From the NCBI RefSeq assembly GCF_014842255.1, contig NZ_JACYVH010000003.1:391223-455222 (forward strand): 64,000 nt of DNA, in the 5' to 3' direction. This document shows positions 19,712 to 28,321 of this stretch, in pieces (the stretch's first letter is position 1; the number at the start of each line of letters is the position of its first letter). The translations under genes and the position numbers were made by a program. The notes under the pieces were generated by a model. The model was not told where the DNA came from, did not search any database, and saw only the letters and a list, made by a program, of their open reading frames with translations. The stretch is from Frigoribacterium sp. CFBP 13712. GTDB taxonomy: Bacteria; Actinomycetota; Actinomycetes; Actinomycetales; Microbacteriaceae.

Positions 19712-20603
19712 GCGCCCCGCCCTTCTCGCGCGCCGTCTCCCACTCGCCCGTGTAGTGGTCGAAGCACACCGAGTTGTCGAGGGAGGCGCGGTCGGGGGCG
19801 GCCTCGTCCGAGACGATCTTGCCCACGCGCTCGGGGTCGGGCGCCGCGAGTGCGAGCAGCTTCGTGTAATCGTGGTGAGGGTCGAGGATGACGGCGTCGG
19901 CGGGCCCGCGCTCGACGACGCGACCGCGGTAGAGCACGAGGATCTCGTCGGAGAAGTGCCGGGCGGTCGCCAGGTCGTGGGTGATGTAGAGCACCGCGAG
20001 GTTGTCCTCCCGCTGCAGTCGGCCCATCAGGTTCAGCACGCCGAGGCGGATCGACACGTCGAGCATCGAGACGGGCTCGTCGGCGATCAGCACCTGCGCG
20101 CCCGGCGCGAGGGCCCGTGCGATGGCGACGCGCTGCCGCTGCCCGCCCGACAGCTCGTGCGGTCGCCGGGCCGCGATGTCCGCGGCCGGTCTCAGGTTCA
20201 CGCGCTCGAGCATCTCGAGCACCCGCTCGTGCGTCTGTGCAGCGCCCCGGGTGCGGCGGTGGATCCTGAGCGGTCGGGCGACGTGGTGCTCGATCGAGTG
20301 GAACGGGTTCAGCGACGCGAACGGGTCCTGGAAGACCATCTGCACGTGCCGTCGGTACAGCGACCCCATGACGGGCGTGCCGTCGTCGAGCTGCACGTCG
20401 ATGGTGCCCGAGGTGGGCTTCTCGAGCTTGGCGAGCATCCGGGCGATGGTCGACTTGCCCGAGCCGGACTCGCCGACGAGCGCGACGGTGCGACCCGGCA
20501 GCAGGTCGAACGAGACGTGGTCGACGGCCCGGAAGGCCTTGCGCGACAGCCCCGAGCCGACCGCGAAGTCCTTGGTCAGGTCGGTGATCTGGATGCTCGT
20601 CAT
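19698..20603 (-). CDS. ABC ATPase, DppF/OppF type
   Basis: A 301-residue ATPase with Walker A GESGSGKST, Q-loop (MVFQDPFASLNP), signature LSGGQRQR and Walker B (VLIADEPVSMLD). It is one of two ATPases of the second Dpp-type importer; the pair energises the permeases upstream in the operon. The start overlaps the DppD-like stop (ATGA at 20600-20603). The C-terminus has an extra tail (SVCFDHYTGEWETAREKGG) beyond the usual oligopeptide end. It overlaps the GH42 start, linking transport and hydrolysis. Confidence 0.93.
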   Translation of the reverse strand: MTSIQITDLTKDFAVGSGLSRKAFRAVDHVSFDLLPGRTVALVGESGSGKSTIARMLAKLEKPTSGTIDVQLDDGTPVMGSLYRRHVQMVFQDPFASLNPFHSIEHHVARPLRIHRRTRGAAQTHERVLEMLERVNLRPAADIAARRPHELSGGQRQRVAIARALAPGAQVLIADEPVSMLDVSIRLGVLNLMGRLQREDNLAVLYITHDLATARHFSDEILVLYRGRVVERGPADAVILDPHHDYTKLLALAAPDPERVGKIVSDEAAPDRASLDNSVCFDHYTGEWETAREKGGARARV

Positions 20604-21556
20604 CGGGGCCCCTCCTCGAGGTCGTCCGGCGTGGGCAGCACGACGGAGCGGGTGTCGGTGTCGACGGGCGAGCCCTCGTCGACGCCGGTGCGGATGAACG
20701 CCCCGCGCGACCCGCTGAGGCTCGGGAACGAGCTGAGCAGCCGCCGCGTGTACGGGTGCTGCGCGTCGGTGTAGATCCGCTGCGCCGTCGACAGCTCGAC
20801 GATCTCGCCCTGCAGCATCACGGCGATCCGGTCGCTGATCTCGAGCAGCAGCGGCAGGTCGTGCGTGATGAAGATGACGGCGAAGTCGAGCTCGTCGCGC
20901 AGGCGGACGATCTCGCGCAGGATGTCGCGCTGCACGACGACGTCGAGCGCCGTGGTGGGCTCGTCCATGATCATGATCTGCGGCTCGAGCAGCATCGCCA
21001 TGGCGATCATGACGCGCTGCCGCATGCCGCCCGACAGCTCGTGCGGGTACGACGACAGGCGCACCGGGTCGACCCCGACGCGCGTCAGCACCTCGGCCGC
21101 CCGCTCGCGGCGTTCCTTCTTCGACATGCCGCGACGATGCGTGATCAGGACGTCCTCCAGCTGGGTCCGCACCGTCGTCACGGGGTTCAGGGCGTTCATT
21201 GCGCCCTGGAACACCATCGACAGCTTCGACCAGCGGAACGCCCGCAGCTCCTCCGACTCGAGGGCGAGCAGGTCGACGTCGGTGCCGTCGCGGTCGTGGA
21301 AGGTCACCGACCCCGTCGCGATGCGCGCCGGCGGCCGGTGCAGCCGGTTGATCGCGTAGGCGAGGGTCGTCTTGCCGCAGCCGGACTCGCCCGCGAGCCC
21401 GAGGATCTCCCCCGGTCCGAGGGTGAGGCTGGCCGCCTTCACGGCGGTGACCGGGTTCTCGACCTCGTAGACGACGGTGAGGTCATCGATGGTGAGCACG
21501 GCGTCGCGGCGGGTGCGCGTGCGCGACGCGACCGGCGCCTCCTGGGTGGGGGTCAT
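20600..21556 (-). CDS. ABC ATPase, DppD/OppD type
   Basis: A 318-residue ATPase with Walker A GESGCGKTT, Q-loop (MVFQGAMNALNP), signature LSGGMRQR and Walker B (IMIMDEPTTALD); the AMNALNP and GGMRQRV variants are typical of the DppD branch, including sugar-type importers. The C-terminal HPYTRRLLSSFP matches the oligopeptide ATPase end motif. Start overlaps the permease stop (ATGA). The first 20 residues are a variable tail. Confidence 0.93.
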   Translation of the reverse strand: MTPTQEAPVASRTRTRRDAVLTIDDLTVVYEVENPVTAVKAASLTLGPGEILGLAGESGCGKTTLAYAINRLHRPPARIATGSVTFHDRDGTDVDLLALESEELRAFRWSKLSMVFQGAMNALNPVTTVRTQLEDVLITHRRGMSKKERRERAAEVLTRVGVDPVRLSSYPHELSGGMRQRVMIAMAMLLEPQIMIMDEPTTALDVVVQRDILREIVRLRDELDFAVIFITHDLPLLLEISDRIAVMLQGEIVELSTAQRIYTDAQHPYTRRLLSSFPSLSGSRGAFIRTGVDEGSPVDTDTRSVVLPTPDDLEEGPR

Positions 21557-22533
21557 CGTGCTGCCTTCCGGGCCCGACGCGCCTGCTTGCGGTGCAGTCG
21601 GACGTTCTTGAGCTTGGGGTTGATGATCTCGTCGATCGAGAAGTTGATCAGCGAGAGGCCGGTGCCGAACAGGGCGATGATCAGACCGGGAGGGCCGAAC
21701 CACCACCAGGCGCCGAGCGGCAGCGCGAAGCCGTTCTGGGCGTAGAACAGCATCGTGCCGAGGGTCGACGAGTTCGACGCCCCGAGCCCGAGGAACGACA
21801 GCCCCGCCTCGCCGAGGATCGCGGCGATCACCGCGAAGACGAACTGCGATGCGAGCACCGGCAGCAGGTTCGGCAGGATCTCCACCGTGATGACCCGCCA
21901 CGGCCGCTCGCCCGCCACCCGCGACGCGGCGACGTAGTCGCGCGACCGGATCGACAGGGTCTGCGCCCGCAGCACCCGGGACGACGCGGCCCAGCCGGTG
22001 ATGGCGAGCACGACGCCGATCGTCCACAGCCCGCGCTGCTCCTGCGGTACGAAGCCCGAGATCACGATGACGAGCGGCAGACCGGGGATCACCAGGAACA
22101 CGTTCGAGAACAGCGAGAACGCCTCGTCGGTGAACCCGCCGATGTACGCGCCGAGGATCCCGAAGAACGCCGACAGCGCCGTCGCGAGCACGCCCACGAT
22201 CAGCCCGATCTGCAGCGAGCCCCGGGTGGCCCAGGCCAGCTGCGCGAAGACATCCTGCCCGGTCTGGGTGGTGCCGAGGAGGTGCTGGGCCGACGGTCCC
22301 GTCAGTCCGATGTCGCGGATGGCCGCCGGGTCGCCGACGAAGAACGGGCCCACGACGCCGAACAGCACGATCACGCCGATCAGGGCGAGGCCGGTGGCGA
22401 GCCACGGCGTCATGGTCGGCAGCATCAGCCGCCAGGGCGAGCGGGGCGGCTTGCCGCTGTCGGCGGACGCCGACGCGAGCTCGGCGGTCGGATCCGCGAC
22501 CGCGGCCTCCGTGAGGGGCGCGACGTTCGTCAT
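21553..22533 (-). CDS. ABC permease, DppC type
   Basis: A 326-residue permease: span near residues 44-66 (WLATGLALIGVIVLFGVVG), the LLGTTQTGQDVFAQ segment (equivalent of LGTDxxGRD), further spans and an EAA loop (AASRVAGERPWRVITVEILPN). The LGLGASNSSTLGTML segment with large aromatic content (GAWWWFGPPG) is common in the oligosaccharide subgroup of these importers. ATGA overlap with the ATPase; a 100-base gap separates it from the DppB-like gene. Confidence 0.92.
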   Translation of the reverse strand: MTNVAPLTEAAVADPTAELASASADSGKPPRSPWRLMLPTMTPWLATGLALIGVIVLFGVVGPFFVGDPAAIRDIGLTGPSAQHLLGTTQTGQDVFAQLAWATRGSLQIGLIVGVLATALSAFFGILGAYIGGFTDEAFSLFSNVFLVIPGLPLVIVISGFVPQEQRGLWTIGVVLAITGWAASSRVLRAQTLSIRSRDYVAASRVAGERPWRVITVEILPNLLPVLASQFVFAVIAAILGEAGLSFLGLGASNSSTLGTMLFYAQNGFALPLGAWWWFGPPGLIIALFGTGLSLINFSIDEIINPKLKNVRLHRKQARRARKAAR

Positions 22534-22556
22534 GAGTCTTCTCCGAGATCGGCCTT

Positions 22557-22615
22557 CAGGAGGCGCGGTGTCTGTGTCCGGGAGCGGCCCACCCGGGTGG
22601 GTCGCGCCTCCTGGG
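22557..22615. repeat. inverted pair of dispersed repeats between permease genes
   Basis: A forward copy (22557-22569) and a reverse copy (22601-22615) of the dispersed repeat face each other with GGAGGCGCG and CGCGCCTCC arms. They flank CCCACCCGGGTGGG-like sequence, itself palindromic. The pair fills the only gap in this operon and could form a hairpin in the transcript. Confidence 0.7.
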
Positions 22616-22636
22616 CTCCGGTCCGTGCGCCGCGCA

Positions 22637-23626
22637 TCAGCTGCGGGCCCGGGTGCGGGGGTCGATGATCCCGTAGAACAGGTCGACCACGAGGTTGGCG
22701 CCGAGCACGGCCAGCGTGATGAACAGGAAGATGCCCTGCATCAGCGCGTAGTCGTTGTTCGTCACGGCCGAGAGGAGCTTGCCGCCGATGCCCGGGTACG
22801 AGAACACCTGCTCGGTGACGATCGACCCCGAGACGACGAAGCCGAGCGAGATGGCGAACCCGGCGACGCTCGGCAGCACCGCGTTGCGGGCGGCGTAGCC
22901 CCGCAGGATGCGCCCCTGGCTGAGTCCCTTGGCCTGCGCCGTGAGGATGTAGTCCTCCGAGAGGGTCGACACCATCATGTTCCGCATGCCGAGCAGCCAG
23001 CCGCCGAGCGACGCGATCACGATGGTGAGCGCCGGCAGGAAGCCGTACTCGATCGCCGACGAGATGAACGCCCAGTCCCAGCCCGGGTCGAGGACGACGT
23101 CGTAGCCGCCCTGCGAGGGGAACAGCCGCATCGACGTGGCGAGCACGTAGACGAGGATCAGCGCGAGCCAGAAGTACGGCACCGCCGCGAGCAGCGTCGT
23201 CGCCGGCACGAGCGAGTCGAGCCAGGTGCCCGGCTTCCAGCCGACGAAGGCGCCGAGCAGGACGCCGAGGGCGGCGCCGATCACGGTGGCGATGCCGACG
23301 AGCATGATCGTCCACGGCAGCGACCCCGCGATGACCTCGCTGACCGGTGCCGGGAAGTAGCTCACCGAGACCCCGAGGTCGCCGCGGAGGATGTTGATCA
23401 GGTAGTTCCAGTACTGCACGGGCAGCGGCTCGGACGAGTCGCCGCCGAGGAGGAGCGTGTAGGCCTCCCGGGTGTCCGCCGTCACCACGCCGCCACGCTG
23501 CTGCAGCTTGGCCAGCAGGATGTCGACGGGGTTGCCCGGCAGCAGGCGCGGGATCATGAAGTTCAGGGTCAACGCCGCCCACAGCGCGATGGCGTAGAAG
23601 CCCAGCTTCCTGACGAAGTAGTTCAC
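22637..23626 (-). CDS. ABC permease, DppB type
   Basis: A 329-residue permease with the usual DppB start (MNYFVRKLGFYAIALWAALTLNFMIPRLLPGNPVD), a periplasmic part with RGDLGVSVSYFP, five further spans and an EAA loop (TAQAKGLSQGRILRGYAARN). It pairs with the DppC-like protein downstream. The gap of 65 bases to the binding-protein stop holds no clear terminator, so it is probably cotranscribed with that gene. Confidence 0.93.
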   Translation of the reverse strand: MNYFVRKLGFYAIALWAALTLNFMIPRLLPGNPVDILLAKLQQRGGVVTADTREAYTLLLGGDSSEPLPVQYWNYLINILRGDLGVSVSYFPAPVSEVIAGSLPWTIMLVGIATVIGAALGVLLGAFVGWKPGTWLDSLVPATTLLAAVPYFWLALILVYVLATSMRLFPSQGGYDVVLDPGWDWAFISSAIEYGFLPALTIVIASLGGWLLGMRNMMVSTLSEDYILTAQAKGLSQGRILRGYAARNAVLPSVAGFAISLGFVVSGSIVTEQVFSYPGIGGKLLSAVTNNDYALMQGIFLFITLAVLGANLVVDLFYGIIDPRTRARS

Positions 23627-23691
23627 GAACCCTCACCCGGCCTCGACGTCGTCTCGGGGGCCGCCGTCTCCTCCTCGGTCACGACGATCGC

Positions 23692-25395
23692 CTACTCGCC
23701 CGTGGGCTTCAGGTTCTTGAAGACCTGAGCGTTGTCGGGCGAGGCCCAGATCGCGGGGAACGCGTACAGGTCGTCCATCGTGGGCCAGCCGCTGAACTTC
23801 GACGAGTGGAACTCGCTCGTCGTGCCGCCGGTCATGACGGGGATGTAGGGCATGTCCTCGACGATCGCCGCCTGGATGACGTCGAACTGCGCCTGACGGG
23901 CCGCGGTGTCGGCCGGGTCGACGGCCTTCAGCTCGGCGAGCGCGGCGTCGACGGCGGGGTCGCTGAAGCGCGCCATGTTCGTCGGGGCGGCCTCGCCGAC
24001 CTCGGCCGTGTAGGCCGTGTTGAAGTACTGGTCGTAGAGGTAGAACGGGTCGGACGCGGGGCCCTGGCCGAGCGAGTCGATCGCGAGCTGGTAGTTGCCC
24101 TTGCTCTTCTTGTCAGTCCACTCGTTCCACGACGACTGCGAGGCGGTGAGCTCGATGCCGGCGGCCTTCAGCTGCTGACCCATGGTGTCGATGGCGGTGA
24201 TGTAGTCGGTCCAGCCGGTGACGACCTCGACCGTGAGCTTCAGCGGCTCGCCGTCCTTCGCGTACACGCCGTCTCCGCCCTTGGTGTAGCCGGCCTCCTC
24301 GAGCAGCTCGCCGCTCTTGTCGAGGTCGGGGGCCGAGGGCGCGACGGGCTCGGCGACGTCGGCCGAGATGAGGTCCTCCTGCGTCGAGGTGAGCGCGAAC
24401 GTGGGCGAGATCTCGCTGGCGGTGTTCTGGAACGCGAGCGAGTTCACCTGATCACGGTTCAGCGCGTAGTAGATGGCCTGGCGGACGGCCGGGTCGGTCT
24501 GGGGGCCCTCGCAGCCGAGCTCGACGCTCGAGCAGGTGAGCAGGGCGACCTGGTTCTGCGGGATGGTGACGGCGTCGTAGCCGGGGTAGTTCTCGGAGAC
24601 GTTCTCCATGTCGGGCACGGGGCCGGTCTGCCAGTCGATGGTGCCGGCGGCGAGCGCGTCGGCGCCGGCTGTGTTGCCCGACAGCGACAGGTAGCGGACC
24701 TTCTTCACCTCGGGCTCGCCGCCCCAGTACTCGGGGTTCGAGGCAAGCGTGAACGCCTGCGCCTTGAAGTCGTCGAGCGTGAACGCGCCGGTGCCGACGG
24801 GCTCGGCCATGACGTCGGTGGTGGGGTCGATGCCCGACCAGAGGTGCTCGGGCACGATGGGTGTGCGACCGAGCAGGGTGGGGCCGGCGACGAACGCGGG
24901 CTTGCTCCAGGTGAAGACGACGTGGGTGTCGTCGGTCGCCGTGACGGTGCCGTCGAAGCCGCTGGTGTTCAGCGACGGGGTGTCGAGCAGCATCTGGAAG
25001 GTGAAGGCGACGTCGTCGGCGGTGAAGGGCTCGCCGTCGCTCCAGGTGGCGTCGTCGCGGAGGGTGACGGCCAGCTCGGTGCCGGCCTCGTTCCAGGTGT
25101 ACTCGGTGCCGAGCAGGGGCTCGTAGGCCTCGGTGTTGACGTTCGTGACGAAGAACAGCGACTCGTAGATCGCGCCGATGCCGCCGATGCTCGAGGGCGA
25201 GTACGGGTTGAAGTTGATCTGGTAGTCGCCGGCCTGACCGGTGTAGACGACCAGGGTGTCGGAGGGGGTGGAGCTCGAGTTGGAGCCGCCGGCGGAGCAG
25301 CCGGTGAGGACGAGCGCGAGGGAGGCGGCGGCCGCGGCCCCCAGGACCCATCGGGGGCGGACGGGCCGGTGGCCGGTCGAAGCACGGAGGAACAT
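23692..25395 (-). CDS. solute-binding lipoprotein, SBP_bac_5 family
   Basis: A 567-residue solute-binding protein with a signal peptide and lipobox (ALVLTGC). ATG 25395 is chosen over an upstream frame because GAAAGGAT lies at the right distance. The core has WSDGEPFTADDVAFTFQM, GTGAFTLDDF and ADALAAGTIDWQ, all typical of family 5. These proteins bind peptides or, in glycan loci, oligosaccharides. With GH42 and GH2 enzymes beside it, a plant-type beta-linked oligosaccharide is the likely ligand. A consensus-like promoter and two operator-like sites lie upstream. Confidence 0.92.
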   Translation of the reverse strand: MFLRASTGHRPVRPRWVLGAAAAASLALVLTGCSAGGSNSSSTPSDTLVVYTGQAGDYQINFNPYSPSSIGGIGAIYESLFFVTNVNTEAYEPLLGTEYTWNEAGTELAVTLRDDATWSDGEPFTADDVAFTFQMLLDTPSLNTSGFDGTVTATDDTHVVFTWSKPAFVAGPTLLGRTPIVPEHLWSGIDPTTDVMAEPVGTGAFTLDDFKAQAFTLASNPEYWGGEPEVKKVRYLSLSGNTAGADALAAGTIDWQTGPVPDMENVSENYPGYDAVTIPQNQVALLTCSSVELGCEGPQTDPAVRQAIYYALNRDQVNSLAFQNTASEISPTFALTSTQEDLISADVAEPVAPSAPDLDKSGELLEEAGYTKGGDGVYAKDGEPLKLTVEVVTGWTDYITAIDTMGQQLKAAGIELTASQSSWNEWTDKKSKGNYQLAIDSLGQGPASDPFYLYDQYFNTAYTAEVGEAAPTNMARFSDPAVDAALAELKAVDPADTAARQAQFDVIQAAIVEDMPYIPVMTGGTTSEFHSSKFSGWPTMDDLYAFPAIWASPDNAQVFKNLKPTGE

Positions 25396-25440
25396 CGTCG
25401 ATCCTTTCGCTGCACCGCCGCGGGCTGCCCGGGGCGGTGC

Positions 25441-25454
25441 TGACATCGTTGTCA
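25441..25454. promoter_or_regulatory. LacI-type operator candidate
   Basis: TGACATCGTTGTCA is a near-palindrome (TGACA and TGTCA around TCGT) between the -10 box and the binding-protein start. It differs by one base from the perfect palindrome TGACAACGTTGTCA, a form used by LacI-family sugar repressors. No LacI gene is present in the window, so the regulator would act from elsewhere. Confidence 0.5.
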
Positions 25455-25480
25455 CAGGGCGTCGTCGCCCCGATGGCCCA

Positions 25481-25509
25481 TTGTTACCCCACTAAATAAA
25501 GCTCGTCAA
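25481..25509 (-). promoter_or_regulatory. sigma-70-like promoter of the glycan transporter
   Basis: On the minus strand TTGACG and TAACAA are separated by 17 bases, a good match to the vegetative consensus in a high-GC region. The spacer contains CTTTATTTAG, an AT-rich block nearly repeated at 28276-28285 beside the ROK gene, suggesting control by the ROK protein. Confidence 0.6.
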
Positions 25510-25532
25510 GTTTCTCGTGCGTCCTGTGCTTC

Positions 25533-25594
25533 GGCGGGTTCCCGTCATCGGCGGCGGGTCGGCGCTGACCCGCCACGGATGACGGGAACCCGCC
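25533..25594. terminator. long palindrome after the GH2 gene
   Basis: Outer arms of about 28 bases, reading GGCGGGTTCCCGTCATC and its complement, close on a small centre near 25561. It follows the GH2 stop and precedes the promoter of the transporter operon, so it should isolate the two units. The same palindrome recurs at 41307-41371. Confidence 0.7.
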
Positions 25595-25682
25595 GCACCC
25601 CCGCGCGGAACTCCTCCGCGCGAAACCCCTCCGGGCACGCCGAAGGGCCGCGCGGCACGTGCCGCGCGGCCCTGCGCTCGAC

Positions 25683-28214
25683 TCAGAGCGCCGCGACCCC
25701 TGCGAGCGCCCCGGCATGCCGCACGACGTCGTCGGCCGCGAAGCGCTCGGGCTCGACCCCGCCGGCCCCCGACACCCGGAATACCGCGCTCTCCCCCGCG
25801 AGCAGCGTCACCAGACCCCGGTCGACCGTGGCCCGGGGTGCGGCCCGGTCGACGAGCAGCGTGACGTCGCGGGCGTACGCCGACGCCGTCACGGTGACGA
25901 GCACGTCGCCGTCCGAGTCGTCCGACAGCACGGCCGTCGCCGTGACCGCACCCGGATCCAGTCGCTGCCCCACGACCTCGGCGGCGTTCCAGACGGCGCG
26001 CCCGGCCCCGAACCCGTCGAGGTCGACGACGAGCACCTCGGTGGCCGGGTCGAGGCCGGCGACCAGTTCGGCCGGCAGCAGCGTCGTCGACGCGCCCCGC
26101 GCATCCACGGCCACCGGCACCTCGACGGCCACCCGGCCCGCACCCGCACCTGCGCCTGCGCCTGCGCCAGCACCCGCACCTGCACCGCGCTCGAGCGGCA
26201 CCACCCGCACGCGCGCCACCCCCAGCCACTCGGCGGCCGTGTCGTTCAGCAGCACCAGCGACAGACCGGAGGCGCGGGGCTGGATCGTCGCCAGCCGCGG
26301 TTCGTAGGCGGCCCGCAGCGCGAACCAGAGCGGCTTGCGGTGCTCGTCGAAGTCGACGGCGGCCCACGAGACGACGGGCCAGTCGTCGTTCAGCTGCCAG
26401 ACGATGGTGCCGGTGTTGAGCGGTGCCAGCGACCGGAAGTGCTCGACGCCGAACCGGATCGCCGCCGCCTGGTTGAGCTGCGTCGCCCAGTGCCACTCGT
26501 CGATGGAGGTCGGCGTCGGCAGGTGCCCCCGCAGCCCGCGTTCGAGCTTGAGGTTGCCGTCTTCGGCCTTCTGGTGCACCAGCATCTCGTGGCCGTAGGG
26601 CGCCATCGGCTCGTCGTGCACGACCGCGGCGAGCGTCGACCAGGCGGGCGGCCCCTGGAACCCGAACTCCGAGACGAAGCGAGCCGGGTACTCGGCGTAG
26701 GCGGTGTAGTCGCGGTCGTTCCAGACGTCCCAGATGTGCATGGTGCCGTGCCGGTGGTCGTTCGGGTGCAGGTAGTCGCCGAACGAGTACGGGCTGCCGG
26801 GCGAGTACGGGCGGGTGCCGTCGAGCTCGGCGACGAGGCTCGGCAGCAGGGTGCGGTAGTACCCGTCGCCCCAGGTGCGCCCGGCCAGCGCGGCCCGCCA
26901 GCCCCATTCGACGAAGCCCCAGATGTTCTCGTTGTTGCCGTTCCAGATCGCGAGCGACGCGTGGCGGCTCAGCCGCGTGATCGCCTCGCGGGCCTCCGCC
27001 TCGACCTCGCCTGCCAGCCAGTCCTCCTCGGCGTAGGCGGCGCAGGCGAACAGGAAGTCCTGCCAGACGAGCACCCCGGCCTCGTCGCAGGCGTCGTAGA
27101 AGTCGTGCGACTCGTAGATGCCGCCGCCCCACACGCGCAGCAGGTTCATGTTCGCGTCGACGGCGTCGGCGACCCGGCGACGGTACCGGGCGGCGTCCAT
27201 CTCGGTGAGGAACGCGTGGTCGGGGATCCAGTTCGCCCCGCGGATCTGCACGACCTCGCCGTTGACCGACACCGTGAACGGCGTGCCGTGGGCGTCGGGT
27301 GCGGTGTCGAGGGTCACCGTGCGGAAGCCGACCCGCGCCTCCCACGGCTCGTCGGGCGAGGTGCTCAGCGTGACGCTGACGGGGTAGAGCGGCTGGGCGC
27401 CGTGACCGCGCGGCCACCAGAGCTCGGCGTCGGGCACGACCAGTCGAAGTCGCGCCGAGGCCTCCCCCGCCGTCACGGCCGAGGAGGCGCGGTGCCCGTC
27501 GACCACGACGGTCACCTCGGTCGACCCGCCGCCCGCACCCTCGCCGCCCGCCCACTCGAGCTCGACGTGCGCGTCGAGCACGCCGCCCTCGTCGGTGACG
27601 TCGACGAGCGGCCTGACCGACGCGATCCGCACCCCCGACCAGCTGTCGAGGCCGATCGGCTTCCAGATGCCGCTGGTCGCGACGTCGACGCCCCAGTCCC
27701 AGCCGAAGTTGCTGGCCGACTTCCGCAGCATGTTGAAGGGGTGGTGGTTGACGTGCGGGAGGGCGCCGTGCCGCTCGACCCGCGCCTCCACCTCGGCGAC
27801 GGGGGCGGCGAACGTGATGGTGAGGCGGTTCGCCCCGGCGACCAGCGCCTCCTTCACGTCGAACCGGTAGCTGCGGTGCTGGTTCTCGGTCTCGGCGACG
27901 AGCACCCCGTTGAGCTCGACGCGGGCGACGGTGTCGAGGCCCTCGGCCACGAGGTCGTGGCGGTCGGAGCCGTCGTCGCTCCAGTCGAAGACCGTCGAGT
28001 AGCGCCAGACGGTGCTGCCGATCCACTGCTGGGCGGCCTCGGCGTCGCCGTCGAACGGGTCGGTGATGAGACCGGCGGCGAGCAGGTCGGTGTGGGCGCA
28101 GCCGGGGACGGTCGCGGGGATCGTCGCCCGGACGAGCCGGGCGGCCGCGGCGTCGGGGACGGGGCCGGAGACGGCCTCGAGTGTCCAGCCGTCGTGGAGG
28201 GGTGAGAAGACCAT
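25683..28214 (-). CDS. GH2 beta-mannosidase
   Basis: An 843-residue family 2 glycoside hydrolase of the beta-mannosidase branch. It has an N-terminal galactose-binding-like domain (WIGSTVWRYSTVFDW; RVELNGVLVAETENQHRSYRF), the HVNHHPFNMLRKSASNFGWDWG segment and a TIM barrel. The acid/base Glu is near residue 428 in WNGNNENIWG and the nucleophile near 516 in SEFGFQGPP. No signal peptide, so it is cytoplasmic. ATG 28214 follows AAGGG; a start at 28271 lacks support. The C-terminal part has a Gly/Ala run (about 15 residues) from a GC-rich simple repeat at 26140-26190. Exo-glucosaminidase or a related activity cannot be excluded. Confidence 0.88.
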   Translation of the reverse strand: MVFSPLHDGWTLEAVSGPVPDAAAARLVRATIPATVPGCAHTDLLAAGLITDPFDGDAEAAQQWIGSTVWRYSTVFDWSDDGSDRHDLVAEGLDTVARVELNGVLVAETENQHRSYRFDVKEALVAGANRLTITFAAPVAEVEARVERHGALPHVNHHPFNMLRKSASNFGWDWGVDVATSGIWKPIGLDSWSGVRIASVRPLVDVTDEGGVLDAHVELEWAGGEGAGGGSTEVTVVVDGHRASSAVTAGEASARLRLVVPDAELWWPRGHGAQPLYPVSVTLSTSPDEPWEARVGFRTVTLDTAPDAHGTPFTVSVNGEVVQIRGANWIPDHAFLTEMDAARYRRRVADAVDANMNLLRVWGGGIYESHDFYDACDEAGVLVWQDFLFACAAYAEEDWLAGEVEAEAREAITRLSRHASLAIWNGNNENIWGFVEWGWRAALAGRTWGDGYYRTLLPSLVAELDGTRPYSPGSPYSFGDYLHPNDHRHGTMHIWDVWNDRDYTAYAEYPARFVSEFGFQGPPAWSTLAAVVHDEPMAPYGHEMLVHQKAEDGNLKLERGLRGHLPTPTSIDEWHWATQLNQAAAIRFGVEHFRSLAPLNTGTIVWQLNDDWPVVSWAAVDFDEHRKPLWFALRAAYEPRLATIQPRASGLSLVLLNDTAAEWLGVARVRVVPLERGAGAGAGAGAGAGAGAGRVAVEVPVAVDARGASTTLLPAELVAGLDPATEVLVVDLDGFGAGRAVWNAAEVVGQRLDPGAVTATAVLSDDSDGDVLVTVTASAYARDVTLLVDRAAPRATVDRGLVTLLAGESAVFRVSGAGGVEPERFAADDVVRHAGALAGVAAL

Positions 28215-28275
28215 GGGTGCCCTTGCTAGGAGAGGTTCGGACGTCGGTGTCGCGCGCTCGCACTTTGTCAATCGA

Positions 28276-28285
28276 CTTTATTAAG
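28276..28285. promoter_or_regulatory. candidate ROK operator between divergent genes
   Basis: CTTTATTAAG lies between the GH2 and ROK starts, next to a TTGACA hexamer on the minus strand. It differs by one base from CTTTATTTAG in the transporter promoter at 25492-25501. AT-rich decamers are rare in this DNA, so a shared regulator site is plausible. Confidence 0.5.
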
Positions 28286-28321
28286 CCGTGCAGAGCCTAC
28301 GATATCGCCAGGAGGTACGAC

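Noticed and set aside
25395-25530. Riboswitch upstream of the second binding-protein gene
   Set aside because: The leader is short, and the visible structure is a protein-operator-like palindrome, not a known aptamer.
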